Shown here piece by piece: positions 46,012 through 57,617 of a DNA stretch of 64,000 nucleotides. Origin of the DNA: Eretmocerus hayati (lineage: Eukaryota > Arthropoda > Insecta > Hymenoptera > Aphelinidae); NCBI GenBank assembly GCA_029851415.1, contig CM056742.1, forward strand, positions 92,246,748-92,310,747, in the 5' to 3' direction. Every line of letters starts with the position of its first letter. The first letter of the stretch is position 1. A program made the translations under genes and the position numbers. A model generated the notes under the pieces. The model saw only the letters and a program-made list of their open reading frames with translations, did not search any database and was not told the DNA's origin.

Positions 46012-46501
46012 TTATACTTTATTTTCCTCTAAATTTTTCTTCCACTTGACAAGCTCGTGAAAATTAAATAAGACCATCGATTCCTTCACTTTGGCCTGGA
46101 GTCCTCGGTTTTCTATTTTCAACTTCTTAATTCCAGCATCTTGATTTTTTACTGAAGATTCTAAAACTGCACATCCATTCACCACCACTTCGAGGTCATT
46201 TCTTGAAGAATTCACCAATCTCTGTTGGTTTTCTTCCTCTTGAGAAGCTAGCTTCTGTACCCTTCTCTCCTGACTGCGTCTCAGGTCCCGAGCAACTCTG
46301 CTGGGGCTCTTCCCTTTCGCCATCTAGAATTAAGTTTTCAAAAATTTCCCATGGAACATTATTTTCGACTATTAAACAATCCCCTTCATGTGAGTTATCC
46401 ATCAGATCTGGTACTGGGGTATTCACCCTTGACGATTCTACATTTGAATTTCTTAAATTTTCACCAGACTTCGATTGAAATGTCTCTACACAAAATTCCA
46501 T
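46012..46501 (-). CDS. Hypothetical coiled-coil protein, possibly frameshifted
   Basis: Two overlapping minus-strand frames: 46196-46501 (101 codons, acidic, MEFCVETFQSKSGEN start) and 46012-46323 (103 codons). The second is highly charged, with heptad-like leucines (LRRSQERRVQKLASQEEEN, then KKLKIENRGLQAKVKESM) typical of a coiled coil. The two overlap by 128 bases in different frames. A frameshift, an intron or a translational shift could join them, or only the downstream frame may be real. I recognise no family. Neighbouring DNA has no transposon signature, so it could be host-derived or an ORF of an unrecognised retroelement. Confidence 0.35.
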
Positions 46502-46619
46502 GGCTTGAAAAAGTTTTCTATTTAACCGTTGACGAACTCGTCAACCTCGAGAAACAGGCATCTAGAACCATAAATGAAATTGAACTCTTCACTCGCTGCT
46601 CAAGAAATTAACTTTTAAC

Positions 46620-47290
46620 CCCTTCGCTGCTACGGTGAAAACTGGCGTTCCGTCCCAGAGTGCGAGAGAGTACAAACGCGTGATTTTGCACCTATAGTAG
46701 TCAAACCTTTTGATTTGTGATCAGTTTAGTATGTATATACAAGAAATCTAAGAACTTTCGCGGGCCCCACCGGTGGGATCCGTCGCACACGATTAAAGGG
46801 ATGTGGCTGCCCCCCCCCCTGTAGGAATCTGTAATCGTCGGTAAAGTTCAATCTATTTCAATTTTCTCCGCGAATATTGCTTGTACTGCCGTGAAAATTC
46901 ACATGAAGATAGACTGAGTCATTTTCCATCCGAATTGGGTCTATAACTTGGCGTACTCTGCCTAGATCCTCGAAAATTCACACTAAGAGCCACTGCCCCT
47001 CTGCACAGGCTCGGTATATAACGTATTACTAAACGCGTTGGGGCTCTCGCCTATATGCACGTACCCAATTTCGATGCAGAATTATAGGGAGAATCACCTT
47101 ACGCTATTTTAGAGCTCAGTAAACGATATTCGCAAAGAAAATTGAAACAAATCAGCTCATGTATAATGCATCTCGGCCGTCTGCTTGTCCATCCGAGCGA
47201 TCAACAAACGTTTGGCATAGTTGGCAATGCTGCGGCGCGAAGCAGCCGACACTTTCAAACTCTTGCCACCACTCTCACTACCCTCCATAC
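46620..47290. other. Non-coding stretch
   Basis: No gene seen. A C-run is present at about 46810-46819. Confidence 0.35.
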
Positions 47291-47292
47291 CA

Positions 47293-47395
47293 TGGCGTAA
47301 TAATAACATGAAGTTATTAATAATAAATAAATGTTATTCACATCGAGTTATTATTAACAATAAACATCAATAAATAGTGTTATCATTACGCCACG
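47293..47395. repeat. Small AT-rich hairpin with GGCGTAAT ends
   Basis: TGGCGTAATAATAACAT at the left pairs with TGTTATCATTACGCCA at the right, with AATAA/TTATT sequence between. About 100 bp, perhaps a very small MITE. Confidence 0.45.
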
Positions 47396-49800
47396 CTCCA
47401 CACTGACCATACATACTCATCTCAAGCTATGCTATGACCGGCAGTCGGCACCCAAAATGGCCGCCACCAGCCTTCGTAACAGATTGTTCACCCGGCTTCC
47501 TGGTACTCGCGCTACGTCGTGGAGTGGTGTTCAAGTTTCCCAGGTGTGTTAGTGGGTGCGGAAAATCCTTCGCGGACACTTCCACATCGCCTCCGAGGCG
47601 TTACATGCCGATTGCAAACGAGGAGCGTGAGAACGCCGCCTGCTCGAGCCAGCAAAATCCGGCTAGATATATCGTAGGTAATTCAATGATTATCCATTTT
47701 TCCCATTCGAAAGTGGTCGAAGCACCTGCGCTAAGCCTCCAGTCACGCTTTTATCGCTCCAGGAAGCCTGGGAAAGTTGTAACCATCAAGTACGGGGTGT
47801 CCCAGCAGGGCACTGTTTTACCATGTATTAGCATGAGCTGCATGTAAACAAAGATTAATTTTTCATCAGTCTCATCAATTTGGGACTGAATGATCAACTT
47901 CTTGTACTGGAATAAATATAAAAAATGTAGTCTTTTGAATGAACTATTTTTCATGTCGCTAGTTTGATTATATACAACATTTCCCTGGTTGCAGGTATTG
48001 CGAAAACTTAGGAACGAGGTATGGATTCAAAGGCGAACTTGGTCTGATGATGTTCAGAGGTGGACTTATCATCTGGATTGATTTCCCTCGCCTTCAGCAA
48101 TTATGTAAGGTCCTTTTGATATCTATTTGATCATATTTTACATGAATTCACCAAAATCCACTGTCTGAAACCTCTAATTGCAATGGTTTGGGTTTCGGTT
48201 TTATTAGAGGGTCTCTCTCGGATTTAGTCATGGTATAGTAAATACTATACTAAAATGATTCTCATTGAATGTGTGCTTTGTCTAGGTCTACCAGATACTC
48301 TGGGAACACTAGCGGGGCCAGTCTACCACTGTGGAACCACATCCAGGGGTGTACCAAGAAGATCCGTCGTGGGACCATTAATACATAAGTTCAAGATAAG
48401 ACTTTTTCTTATTACCTAAGATTAATATCATGTAAAATGAATGACTCATCATAATAATAATAAGTTATTTCCGCTTCTGGGCTCCACATGAGATTAATTT
48501 GCTCTCTCTTTGAGGTTTTGGTTTTTGCCACTTTCATGGCAATGACTGCAGAAAAAAGGAAATTCTAATTCTTTTGATCTTCACAGGGCTCACAAAACTT
48601 GGGAATCTTGGCCAATGGACTTGTCAACAGATGACTCATGATAGAAGGAGTATTTTTTGGAGAGAATCACCACTGGCCTTCGTCGAGGAAAACCAACTTA
48701 CTCTAAAATCTATGTGAGCTCTGCTCTCACACAACCAAGGTATTTTGCCAATTTACCCCATCTGCCTTGCCTGTCTTTTGGTCTGATAAAATTCGATCCA
48801 AGAGCCTATAAATCAATTGATGACCATCTCAAAGTGATGATTTGAAAAGAATGCCACGATTCCAAACATACTACCATGGTAGTATGTATGGTAGTATTAC
48901 GCTCGAATAGCCAAAACAAAGCCTATTTTTGACACGGTGAATAGAACCTCCAGCTCGCTCCTGGCTCGAGACTCGTCCCCGAAACTTCTCACACGTACTT
49001 GGGGGTACTTTGAGGAGTATTTTCACACAGATTGGTGCACATCAGTCCAGATGGGAGCATATGTGACTGTGGTCAAAGGTGCCGTTTGTGCTAAAACCAC
49101 GAAATGCGGCATTTTGTAACGCTCGGCAAAAAAATCAAAAAAAAAACCTCCGCCAAATCCTCTCCACTGGAAGTAGATATCTCAGAGAATATTTTTGAGC
49201 AAAATTGGTGGAAAAAAATTAAGATATATTTTGGAAGGGAGTCCTGAATTTTCGACTTTTTCGTAAATAGCTCAACTTGTATCGATTGTTGCTCCAACAA
49301 AAAGTGCGATAATTGACTTCTACAAGTAGGCCAATTGTAGGTATTTTCAAGACCTTCGAAATGACTACTTGTCAAAGTCGATTATCACATGCTTAGTGGG
49401 AGCCACAACACTCTGAAGCAAGCCCAAAAATTGCTAAAATTTGCTCTCAATAAATAGCTTGCAGAAGTCGTCAGGCTCACTAAGTGGTCTTGGACAATTT
49501 TCTCCTCAAAAGTACTAGTCTTGACAAGAAAAATGCGCCCACGTACGTTGAAGAATGTTGAATCGCATTGGAACTATGATTTTTCCAGAATAGGCTGAAA
49601 GAGGGCCTGGAATGGCCCTTTCATGGGCCCTGGGGCCCACGGGGGGGGGGGGGCGAAAGAATCTGAAAAGAATTTCTTCGTACTATCTCAACATAGTACT
49701 AATGGGAAAAAGTTTTTTGCGGATTTTCCCCAGACCCCCTTGCTGACGGTTCTGTCCAGCTTGCTCCAGAATGGCTCATATATATAGTCCATTCATTTAT
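47396..49800. other. Long stretch without a recognisable gene
   Basis: The 137-codon frame at 47434-47847 has no domain and biased composition. A perfect 20-base palindrome lies at 48867-48886 and a G-run at about 49639-49652. No LTR copy matching the 58 kb region was found here by eye. Confidence 0.35.
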
Positions 49801-49904
49801 TCTATTAAGAAATCTCAATCTGAGTAATTGATGAACAAATTAATTCATCTTTCATTTGTATGAGTATCTGATTGGATGATGAAGTATATAAATATGTACA
49901 CTGA

Positions 49905-50271
49905 TCAATTTTGACGTGGGTGCCTGGCCCAATTTCGGTATTTATAGTTCCAACGAACTGGGTATCTAACGAAACAACGTCGTAGTCGTATGAATTGGGT
50001 CTCCAAAGCCGTAAATCGTTCAATCAGTCTATCCATAGCCCTAGCTCGAGCCCTTTCCCGGTTTTTCGCTACCGCAATATCATGGATAGTATTTTTTGTT
50101 ATGTCCATAGCAACTTTAGCTCTCTCTTCAGCCATTTTGCATCTCTTTCACATGCGAGCATTAATCTCCTTCCAATCGAGTCGTAAACAGACCGTTTGCT
50201 GCCAACGGTCATCTACGGCCATCTCGAGTGCCCTAATGCGTGCTAACAGATCTGATTCTGGCATCTAAAAG
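49905..50271 (-). pseudogene. Third frame of the gypsy element: basic coiled-coil ORF with a stop
   Basis: Read on the minus strand from ATG at 50271 (MPESDLLARIRALEMAV), with one in-frame TGA after 38 codons. It then stays open for about 80 codons, including MAEERAKVAMDITKN and an RERARARAMDRL run, to a stop near 49905. Helical, charged and arginine-rich. It follows pol by about 200 bases. It has no signal peptide or membrane segment and so does not look like an env. Its role is unknown, and it may not belong to the element. Confidence 0.4.
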
Positions 50272-50484
50272 GAAATAACGGAGAAGTTTATTACGTTTCT
50301 CGTCGAGAATATAGACGGAGGGAAGAAAAATGAAATTGACCTCTGTCGGCTTGAATCGTTTCATCAAAAAGTATGCAAATTGCCGGTTCGATTATATTTT
50401 GATCGTATATGGACCTTTATGAACTGAACAAAACTTAGCTATAATCCCTTCATCCGCATCGGAAAAATTATAAGCTTTGACGAG

Positions 50485-51678
50485 CTACTCTTGATCGAGG
50501 TTATAAGTTATCAACGGTTTCGATTCATTCCACCTATCTGCACAATCCAACCTTTTTCTACGAATATTATCTTCAGCTACCAGAATCAGTTCTTTGTGAC
50601 TCAGATAGTCCCGGTCCGGATGAACAATATATTTCTCCCAAAACCGATTTGGTTTCTGACCAGTATGTAATTCTAATGGTGTACATTCAATTGTCGATTG
50701 AAGAGTCTTCTTGATTATCTGTTGTACGGTTGTTACCCAACGGCTCCAAGATTCATGTTCTTCCCCCGTCAAAATACGAAAGGAAGAATTGAGTGATCGC
50801 ATGATTCGTTCTACCTCATTCCAAGCTGGGTGTCGAGTGCTGCTGAAGACTGCCATAATTCCCTCTGATTCTAAATATTCCAGCCACTTCCCAGCCGTAA
50901 ACTGTGTACCATGATCAAATTGAATACGTTTAGGTTCTCTATGAGGTGGTATATAATCATCTTGTATTTCCTTAATAATTGTTCTGGTATTCTCCTTTCG
51001 TATAGAATATAATCCCACATATTTTGTAAACATGTCTAAAGTTACGAAGATATACTTTACACCTCCTGCCGAAGTTGGCAGTGGATCAAAGAAATCAATT
51101 GATAATAAGTCACCTTTACCGGTTGGTATCATAGGACGTGTCTCTACGTGATTAATCATTGTGTAAGGTTCATTTTTCTGACATATATCACAAGATCTTA
51201 CAACGGTAATAACAAAATGCTTAATGTGAGGGATATAGAATTCTCCACTGATCATTTTTACAAATTTCGAAACACCAATATGTGCATAAATTTCATGAAC
51301 TTCTAGTATAAGATCACGGGCAAAATTTTTAGGTAACACAATTTCGTTATTGCCTTTTGAAAGACAGTTTTTGACTGATAGGAAGTCACGTATAACTTTA
51401 CCGACTTCTAATGATTTGATGATTGATGATAATTTCCCATCATCTCTTCGTTCTTCAGCGATATTTCGAATTCGTTCCATTAAACTCGGAGTTGGCTTCC
51501 GAGCCAAAATGGTACTGACCAATGAATCATGTTGAGCCCGATCATCAGGTTCACGTATACGGCTGAGTACTTCTGCTGCAATATTCGTTTTCCTGAGGAT
51601 ATAGCCAGGAGTGATGTCATAATCTTGTATAGCTAATGACCATCGAGTTAATCGCGCGTTAAGAAATCTACAGGTCAA
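50485..51678 (-). pseudogene. Ty3/gypsy integrase with RNase H C-terminus
   Basis: A 397-codon open frame. Residues about 10-45 (RLTRWSLAIQDYDITPGYI) are the end of the RNase H domain. Then comes a zinc-binding HHCC region (HEIYAHIG..H, CDICQKN) near residues 128-168. The DDE core follows, with the first aspartate in LLSIDFFDPL (about 195), the second in IQFDHGTQF (about 255) and the glutamate in WNEVERIMRSLN (about 288). The C-terminal part (ADRWNESKPL) has no chromodomain. Integrase inserts the reverse-transcribed copy. This frame itself is intact, but upstream RNase H and RT are broken, so the polyprotein as a whole is dead. The methionine at 51678 is not a real start. Confidence 0.8.
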
Positions 51679-51756
51679 TCAATATCTTGAAGCCTTATGG
51701 TCTGTCATAATATCAATCTTCGTTCCATGCGAATATGACCGCCATTTGTCTGAACT

Positions 51757-51948
51757 TCATACAACACTCATAAGCTCTACTTCTGTAGTAGTATAACGAG
51801 ACTGCGTAGGTGTTGATTTTTCACTAGCCATGGTTACTGGGCGTAATTCACTTTCATGTTTCTGAAACAAAATAGCTCCCAGCGCGGTTGTCGATGCATC
51901 GGTATACAAAACATACGGCAAATCCCTGCGAGGATGTTCAACGAACAT
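51757..51948 (-). pseudogene. Ty3/gypsy RNase H N-terminal part
   Basis: A 63-codon frame with LPYVLYTDASTTALGAILFQ, the TDAS aspartate motif of RNase H, followed by TPTQSRYTTTEVELMSVV. It is separated from the integrase frame by about 80 bases containing stops. Part of the gypsy pol. Confidence 0.75.
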
Positions 51949-52002
51949 GTCATGCGCAAAAAGAGCTTTTACACGGTCGAAATGGTACTGATGTTTCTCA
52001 GT

Positions 52003-52581
52003 CTATTTCCATTTTGTTCCCGAATTGATTAGATTTGACAATGGTGCTGTTTCTTGAACTAATTTCTCTGTGAATTTAGCACAAAATTGAACTAAACCAA
52101 GAAAACCTCTCAGTTGCTTTACATCTCCAGGGGCTGGAAAATTATGAATACATTCGAGTTTTTTTGGATCTGGCTTATGGCCCTTTTCACTTAGGATATA
52201 GCCTAGGAAATGAGTTTCTTCTTCACAAAAATTAGCCTTTCCGGAACTCATAGTAATGCCCTCTTCAATAACGGCTCTGAGCATAAGCTCCAAGTGGATC
52301 ATGTGCTCATCTAAATCTTTAGATATTATCAACCAGTCGTCTACAGAGTCTTTCATGAATGCCTTGAGCTTCTGATGGATTTTATAAGACGTCCGTTCGA
52401 GTGCTGCACCACTGATCTTCCATCCGAACGGTACGCGACGATGTATATAGCGTATACCCATTATCATCATACCCGTGAGCTTTCTCGAGCTTTCATCAAG
52501 CTCTACTTGATGAAATGATGAAACCAGGTCAAAAGATGACATAACCCCTACTTCTGGGTAAGTTCTGAAGATTTCGTCCAT
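52003..52581 (-). pseudogene. Ty3/gypsy reverse transcriptase, catalytic part
   Basis: A 192-codon frame with the RT palm motifs: SSFDLVSSFHQVELDE (first catalytic aspartate) and DSVDDWLIIS (the DD pair; serine stands where Y or F is usual). Then HFLGYILSEKGHKPDPKK and QLRGFLGLVQFC follow, as in gypsy RTs. It overlaps the upstream RT frame (52548-52922) in another frame, which marks a frameshift near 52550-52580. Confidence 0.8.
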
Positions 52582-53010
52582 ATCCTCAGAAGAGTCATAG
52601 TCTCACATCGAGAATTGGGTTCTCTTGCGTCCATACAAATCCCAACTTCTCCATTTTTCTTATCTACAATTACTACCGGGTTGATGTATTCAGTTCCTCC
52701 TCTTTCGAGTACACCGTAATTCACCCATTTTTCTACTTCTTTACATACCTCATCACGAAGTGCGATAGGAATCGGATATAGTTTGGCTTTGTATGGACTC
52801 AAATCCTTCATTCTAATCGTATACCGGAAACCTTTAGATTTTCCTGGACGTTTACTGAAAGCTTCCCTCAATCCCGTGAGGATAGATTTTAATTTCAGCT
52901 TGTATACCAGAGGAATATTCATCGGGCCAATCTCAGCATCAATTCCCTCTTTAGTTGGAGAGTCATCTATTGGATCAATTTCTACCGAATTTACTGTTAA
53001 GCTTTCGAGT
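52548..53010 (-). pseudogene. Ty3/gypsy reverse transcriptase, N-terminal part
   Basis: Carries FRYTIRMKDLSPYKAKLYPI, then NYGVLERGGTEYINPVVIV and DKKNGEVGICMDARE. This is the conserved N-terminal finger region of gypsy RTs. The frame is open upstream of the ATG at 52922 to about 53010. It loses frame after CMDARE. Confidence 0.75.
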
Positions 53011-53134
53011 AAAATTTTTAGATCTCTTCAAAGGCGTCGGAACAAATTTCACGTGACTCGTTCAATTCCGAAAAATTCATGCGATGATATTCATATCTCA
53101 AGTCTATTATCTGATGTTTGATTTCAAAAGTGAT

Positions 53135-53605
53135 TTATTTCTTGCCTAGATACAAAGTTGCATCCAGCATGAAAAGTGTTCCGATTCCAAAGATGCACTG
53201 GTTTACTAGCTTTGGTATAACCATAAAGTCTATTCCAACGTTAGTTCCCCCGATTCTTACTAATCCGCGAAACAGACTCTTGATCTTCATCGACTTCTCA
53301 CCAGTACAGCCGCTGGCTAGTAGACCAGTGACTGGAAACGTGGGACAATTTCCCCATGAATCAATATTTTTCTCATGAATATCTTCTGCAACACAGGTAA
53401 CTTTACTCCCCGTATCTAACAAGACACGGATTTCTACTTTCTCAATAGAAACTCCAATTTCAAGGCATTCACTTGTCACTTCTTTAATTGGTTCGTTTGT
53501 GAATTGAGACTCATCGAGCAACTCAGTCCGTGAATAAACCGTATTTACTATCTTGTTCTTGATCTCGTCACTATCTTGAGATTTGATTTGCACTGGTTGA
53601 GTCAA
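53135..53605 (-). pseudogene. Ty3/gypsy aspartic protease region
   Basis: A 156-codon frame with IRVLLDTGSKVTCVAED, the D-T-G-S active-site loop of retroviral-type aspartic proteases, near residue 60. It then has VGIDFMVIPKLVNQCIFGIG, the usual second half of the fold (I.G). The protease matures the polyprotein. The frame ends 120 bases before the RT frame resumes. No stop within it. Confidence 0.75.
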
Positions 53606-53868
53606 TTGTGGCTTATTCCCACTGAAAGGTTCCGAAAAAACGATTTGACGCCAAAATTTGTTCGTTCTAACCCTTGTTCGAGCTTATTACACTCTAAATC
53701 CAGTGATTCGGTCACGAGGCAAGGATTTGGACATCCATTGTCTTGAACGTTATTCTCAATCAATTCGGCCTTCCGGGTTCCATCCTTACTAACTCCTTTC
53801 CCTAAGTGTTCTTCAATTCTGTTCAACAATGATTCGATAATTTCGGATACTAGATTCCTCTCATTCAC
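53602..53868 (-). pseudogene. Linker frame between gag and protease
   Basis: An 88-codon frame, acidic, no domain, overlapping the protease frame by 4 bases. Probably part of the gag-pol linker. The 300 bases between it and the gag frame contain stops and could include a removed intron or decay. Confidence 0.4.
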
Positions 53869-54168
53869 GGTGCCCGGAAGCGGTGTTTCATCTCATATTA
53901 TTCTTGCTGAGCGTCTACGCTTATTTCCACCCATTCGTTCGATTGGCGTCGGTGCAGTAAGAATGTTGGTGGCATCAAATACCTGAAAATTTTTTTCAAT
54001 GTCATTATCAGACTGAGAATGTATCGAACTTACTGCAACGACCCTTCGTTTTCCGACGACTCGCTGTCAGGACGTGATTCTTCCAAAACCTCAACTTCGT
54101 TGACAGTTGCTCTCTTATCCTGATTCCGCGTATTGTTTGCAAATTTGAGAATCCACGACTTCTATCTA

Positions 54169-54797
54169 TCAAATTCCGTGTGCCACTCGTGTCACGACGA
54201 TCCGGTCGTTGTACAGGTCGGCATGTAATTCAGTCCGATCAGCTGATACGTTTCGACTATCATTTCGAGTGTTGTTGTTATGTGTATTGTACAAACGTGA
54301 TGGCATAGGTGTAGATGCGCGTTGTGTTGAGGAACGTGAATTGGATTCGCGAGGATTTTCACGGTTTGAACTACTAGAGTTGCTATGCCCATGCTGGAAA
54401 TTTGAATATCGACTCTGCCGATCATTTGAATCCTTAACATTCACGTACTTGGTATTTGGTCCAACTGAGTTCAAATTTCCTGCCGTGTCTAACATCTCAA
54501 GCAAATTCACTAATTCACTTATCCATTGAATATCTTTCAACAAAATTGTTCGACGAACATTTTCATCAAAATTTTTAGCCAATTCAGGAACAATCATACG
54601 CTCAGCCGGAGTATCATCTGAAAATCGTAGAGTATTCTAAAGTCTCATAACGTACTCACTTCGACTTTTATTACGTCCGGCTGTGTAGTAATCGTATTCA
54701 AGAAAACGTCCAACCGAGTCTTGCGTGAATTCATTCCAATACTTGCGCAAAAACTGCCACCTAAACTCCTCTAAATTTCGTACGTATGGCTCTGTAT
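54169..54797 (-). pseudogene. Ty3/gypsy gag, C-terminal part
   Basis: The frame runs from the foldback insertion point (about 54797) to 54169 with one amber codon at 54637-54639. It contains EEFRWQFLRKYW, SVGRFLEYDYYTAGR and SRSEYVMRL, typical of the second half of the gypsy capsid domain. An Asn/Ser/Arg-rich tail follows (RESNSRSSTQRASTPMPS). I see no zinc knuckle. The reading frame is compatible with that of 57618-57947 if the foldback element and one 8-bp duplicate are disregarded. Confidence 0.75.
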
Positions 54798-54805
54798 ATG
54801 TCCGC
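54798..54805. repeat. Imperfect 8-bp target duplication, left (ATGTCCGC)
   Basis: Matches ATAACCAC at 57626-57633 at 5 of 8 positions. The placement agrees with preservation of the interrupted gag frame. Confidence 0.5.
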
Positions 54806-55532
54806 TAGGGTGACACTCATTTCCCTACTTTTCTGGATCGGACGCTCCACCGACTTTTTTTCAAATTCATGATGAAAGAAGATGAAAGAAACTTCTTCCA
54901 GATTTTTAGAGACAGTTCCTATAGTGCCCATTTTTACCTATTTTTTTTAATTTGAACGCGATTTTTCACTCCTCTCGATAAATTGACTGATTGACTCATC
55001 TACTCAGGAGGAATCCCAAACTCGGCTAGATCAGCAAACACAATTCTCAAGTAGAATATAACGAGGAATACGATAAAAATATTCATTCGATGTACCGAGC
55101 CACCCCAGGTCCGATAAAGCTATATCTTTCTTCATAGACACCAATTTTTCTTGAGAAAATGGGGTATATCAGCCATCCAGCTCTATGACTCGTTCCTTAT
55201 CTAACTAGATAATTCAGGCAACATGTCCTCCATGTAGAACTCGATCATTCGAACGATGGAATAATAAGCTATCCGATGCTCAGAGCCATTCAAGTCAAAT
55301 GAATCCATGACCTTTGGGAAGATACCGGGGTTTCTCCTCCAAACACAGCGTCATGTTAGCATCCCAATTCTCCGACTCGTTTCTTATCAAACGGAACAGT
55401 CCATGCAACATGTTTCCCACCTGTGATTTGACGATGAGGAGGATAAGGAGATCAATTTGATGCTCGCACTTGTTCCAAGTCAAATAAATTCATGATTCTT
55501 CGAAGGGAACCAGTTTTTTCTCTCGAAACGCG

Positions 55533-56720
55533 GATATGAGTAGTTCTGCGGAAACTTTGAAATAATGTGTGCCTGCTTGTACGAATCCTCAAAACGTTTG
55601 GGAAATAATTTGTACCTGTCATTTTCAACATATTTTTTGGTGTTTTTTTGGCGCAATCATTGATTTGGCGATCCAGGGCCACCCAAAAAAATTATCATCG
55701 AAAAAAGGGTCGAAATGTCAGTTTCGTGCGTTGTGATGGTTTTCCTTTTTCCGGACTTTGTGAGTATCAAGCGCCGCAGTGACGCTCGTTCAAGATTCGC
55801 ACGGGCAAATACATCAAATATCATAGTATTCAGCACCAAGTTCCATTGCTATGAGAGACCAAAGACCACTTCTTACATGTGTGCGGAGCACATACATTTC
55901 GTGGCGCAGTTTTACTTGTAATTTTACTAGCTCAGTTTTTCTTGATAAAAGTGAGCTTGCCCCGATTCTACACTCTTCCGCACCATTTTATACTCGAAGT
56001 AAATCGTCAGGCGCAACTTTTCCATGCCTCAGAATTTCCGAAAAAATCGATTTTTATACTTTGCGGAGCTCTTTCCCGCAAAAATCTGGTTTTGCTAACT
56101 CTTTTGGTCAGTTCAACCGTGGTACTAATGCAACCCTTAAGGGTATTTCGGAGTCCCATCAATATTGTACAGTTCCCGATATGGTCGAGTCTTCGGATTT
56201 TTCGAGAAATTTCTGAGATGTCAAAAATCCAACAAGTAACGCCGATTTCGTGAGCCATACAGAATCAACGTTACTCAGTTGAGTCACGATATCTCGAAAA
56301 TTCATCGAGAAATCCGAAAATTCGACAATGTCGGTATCCGACATCCTCTTGAACGCGAGATTGCGGAGGCCCTAGTCAGTTTCCTCTAAAGTATCTGGTG
56401 GGCAAATGGAGAGCCCAAAACCTCAAGGTTGTAGTTTGAATCGTTTGGCCGTGAGATCGATTTCAGAGTCGAATTCCAGGTTCGGTGTGCCGCTTCAAAT
56501 ATCAGCCTCCGTGCGCCGCTGCCACGTCTGTCCATGTTATCCTCATGGCACTTATTAGTGTAAAAATTTACATTCGTGCGCGAGTTTATCCATTCCTTAT
56601 ATGTTTCAAAAAGTCGAAAAATACACCTTAGAACCTTTGGAGGTAAGATTTAGTGCTGGCACATCATCGACCCCCGAATATCGATGTTTCCGCGGAACTA
56701 CTCATATCCACGTTTCAAGA
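55533..56720 (+). repeat. Dispersed repeat, copy B (short form)
   Basis: Matches the two ends of the 11453-19782 region in the same order and orientation. The interior has short frames up to 124 codons on either strand with no domains. An inverted pair TATTTCGGAGTCCCATCA / TGACTCGATTCC-like decay was not convincing. The role is unknown. Confidence 0.55.
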
Positions 56721-57128
56721 GAAGAACTGGTTTTCCTCGAAGAATCGTGAATTTATTTGACTCGGAACAACTGTGAGCATCAATTTGATCCCCTCATCCT
56801 CCTTATTGTCGAATTCCGCGTGGAAAACATGTTGCCTGAACTATAAGAGTTGGGATGCTAACATGACGCTGTGTTTGGAGGAGAAATCCTGGTATCTTCC
56901 CAAAGGTCATGGATTCATTCGACTTGGTAAGGCTCTGAGCCATCGGATAGCTCATTATTTCATCGTTCGTATGATCAAATTCTACATGGAGAACATGTTG
57001 CCTGAACTATCTAGTTAGATTAGGGACGAGTCATAGAGCTGGATGGCTGATATACCCCATTTTCTTAAGAGAAATTGGTTTCCATGGAGGAAGATATAGC
57101 TTTATCGCACCTGGGGTGGCTTGGTACA

Positions 57129-57345
57129 TCGAATATAGTACATTTTGATACAAGGGCGTAAAACGTTTTATTCGCGTCCGAGTGATGGGTTTCCGGCCCG
57201 AGCCGCAGGCGAGGGTCGGAATCATCACGAGGATGCGAATAATAGGTTTCACGGCCGTGTATCTCACTGTACTTTTCGATAAACTGTGAGTAAAAGTCGA
57301 CAAACTGTGCGCAAAGTGCACTTTTACGCACAGTGTATCGAAAAA
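57129..57345. mobile_element. Small insertion in the right arm of the foldback element
   Basis: About 215 bases absent from the matching left arm, which breaks near 55089. It includes an inner hairpin: ACTTTTCGATAAACTGTG with its mirror CGCACAGTGTATCGAAAA, centred on GTGCGCAAAGTGCAC. Confidence 0.45.
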
Positions 57346-57617
57346 TATTTTTATCGTATTCCTTGTTAAATTCTACTTGAGAATTGTGTTTGCTGATCTA
57401 GCCGAGTGAGATTGGGATTCCTTCTAGGTAGATGAGTCGATCGGTCAATTTATCGAGAAAAGCGAAAAATCGCGTTCGAATTCAAAGAAGTAGGTGAAAA
57501 TAGGCACTATAGGGACTGTCTCTGAAAATCTGGAAGAAGTTTCTTTCATCTTTCTTCATAATATATTCGAAAAAAAGTCGGTGGAGCATCCGATCCAGAA
57601 GAGTCGGGGAATAAGTG

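Noticed and set aside
47434..47847. 137-codon plus-strand frame as a host exon
   Set aside because: Mixed composition, no domain, and no convincing splice neighbours.
49000..49900. Downstream (3') LTR of the gypsy element
   Set aside because: No sequence matching the 58.1-58.7 kb region was found by eye. It may lie elsewhere or be lost.
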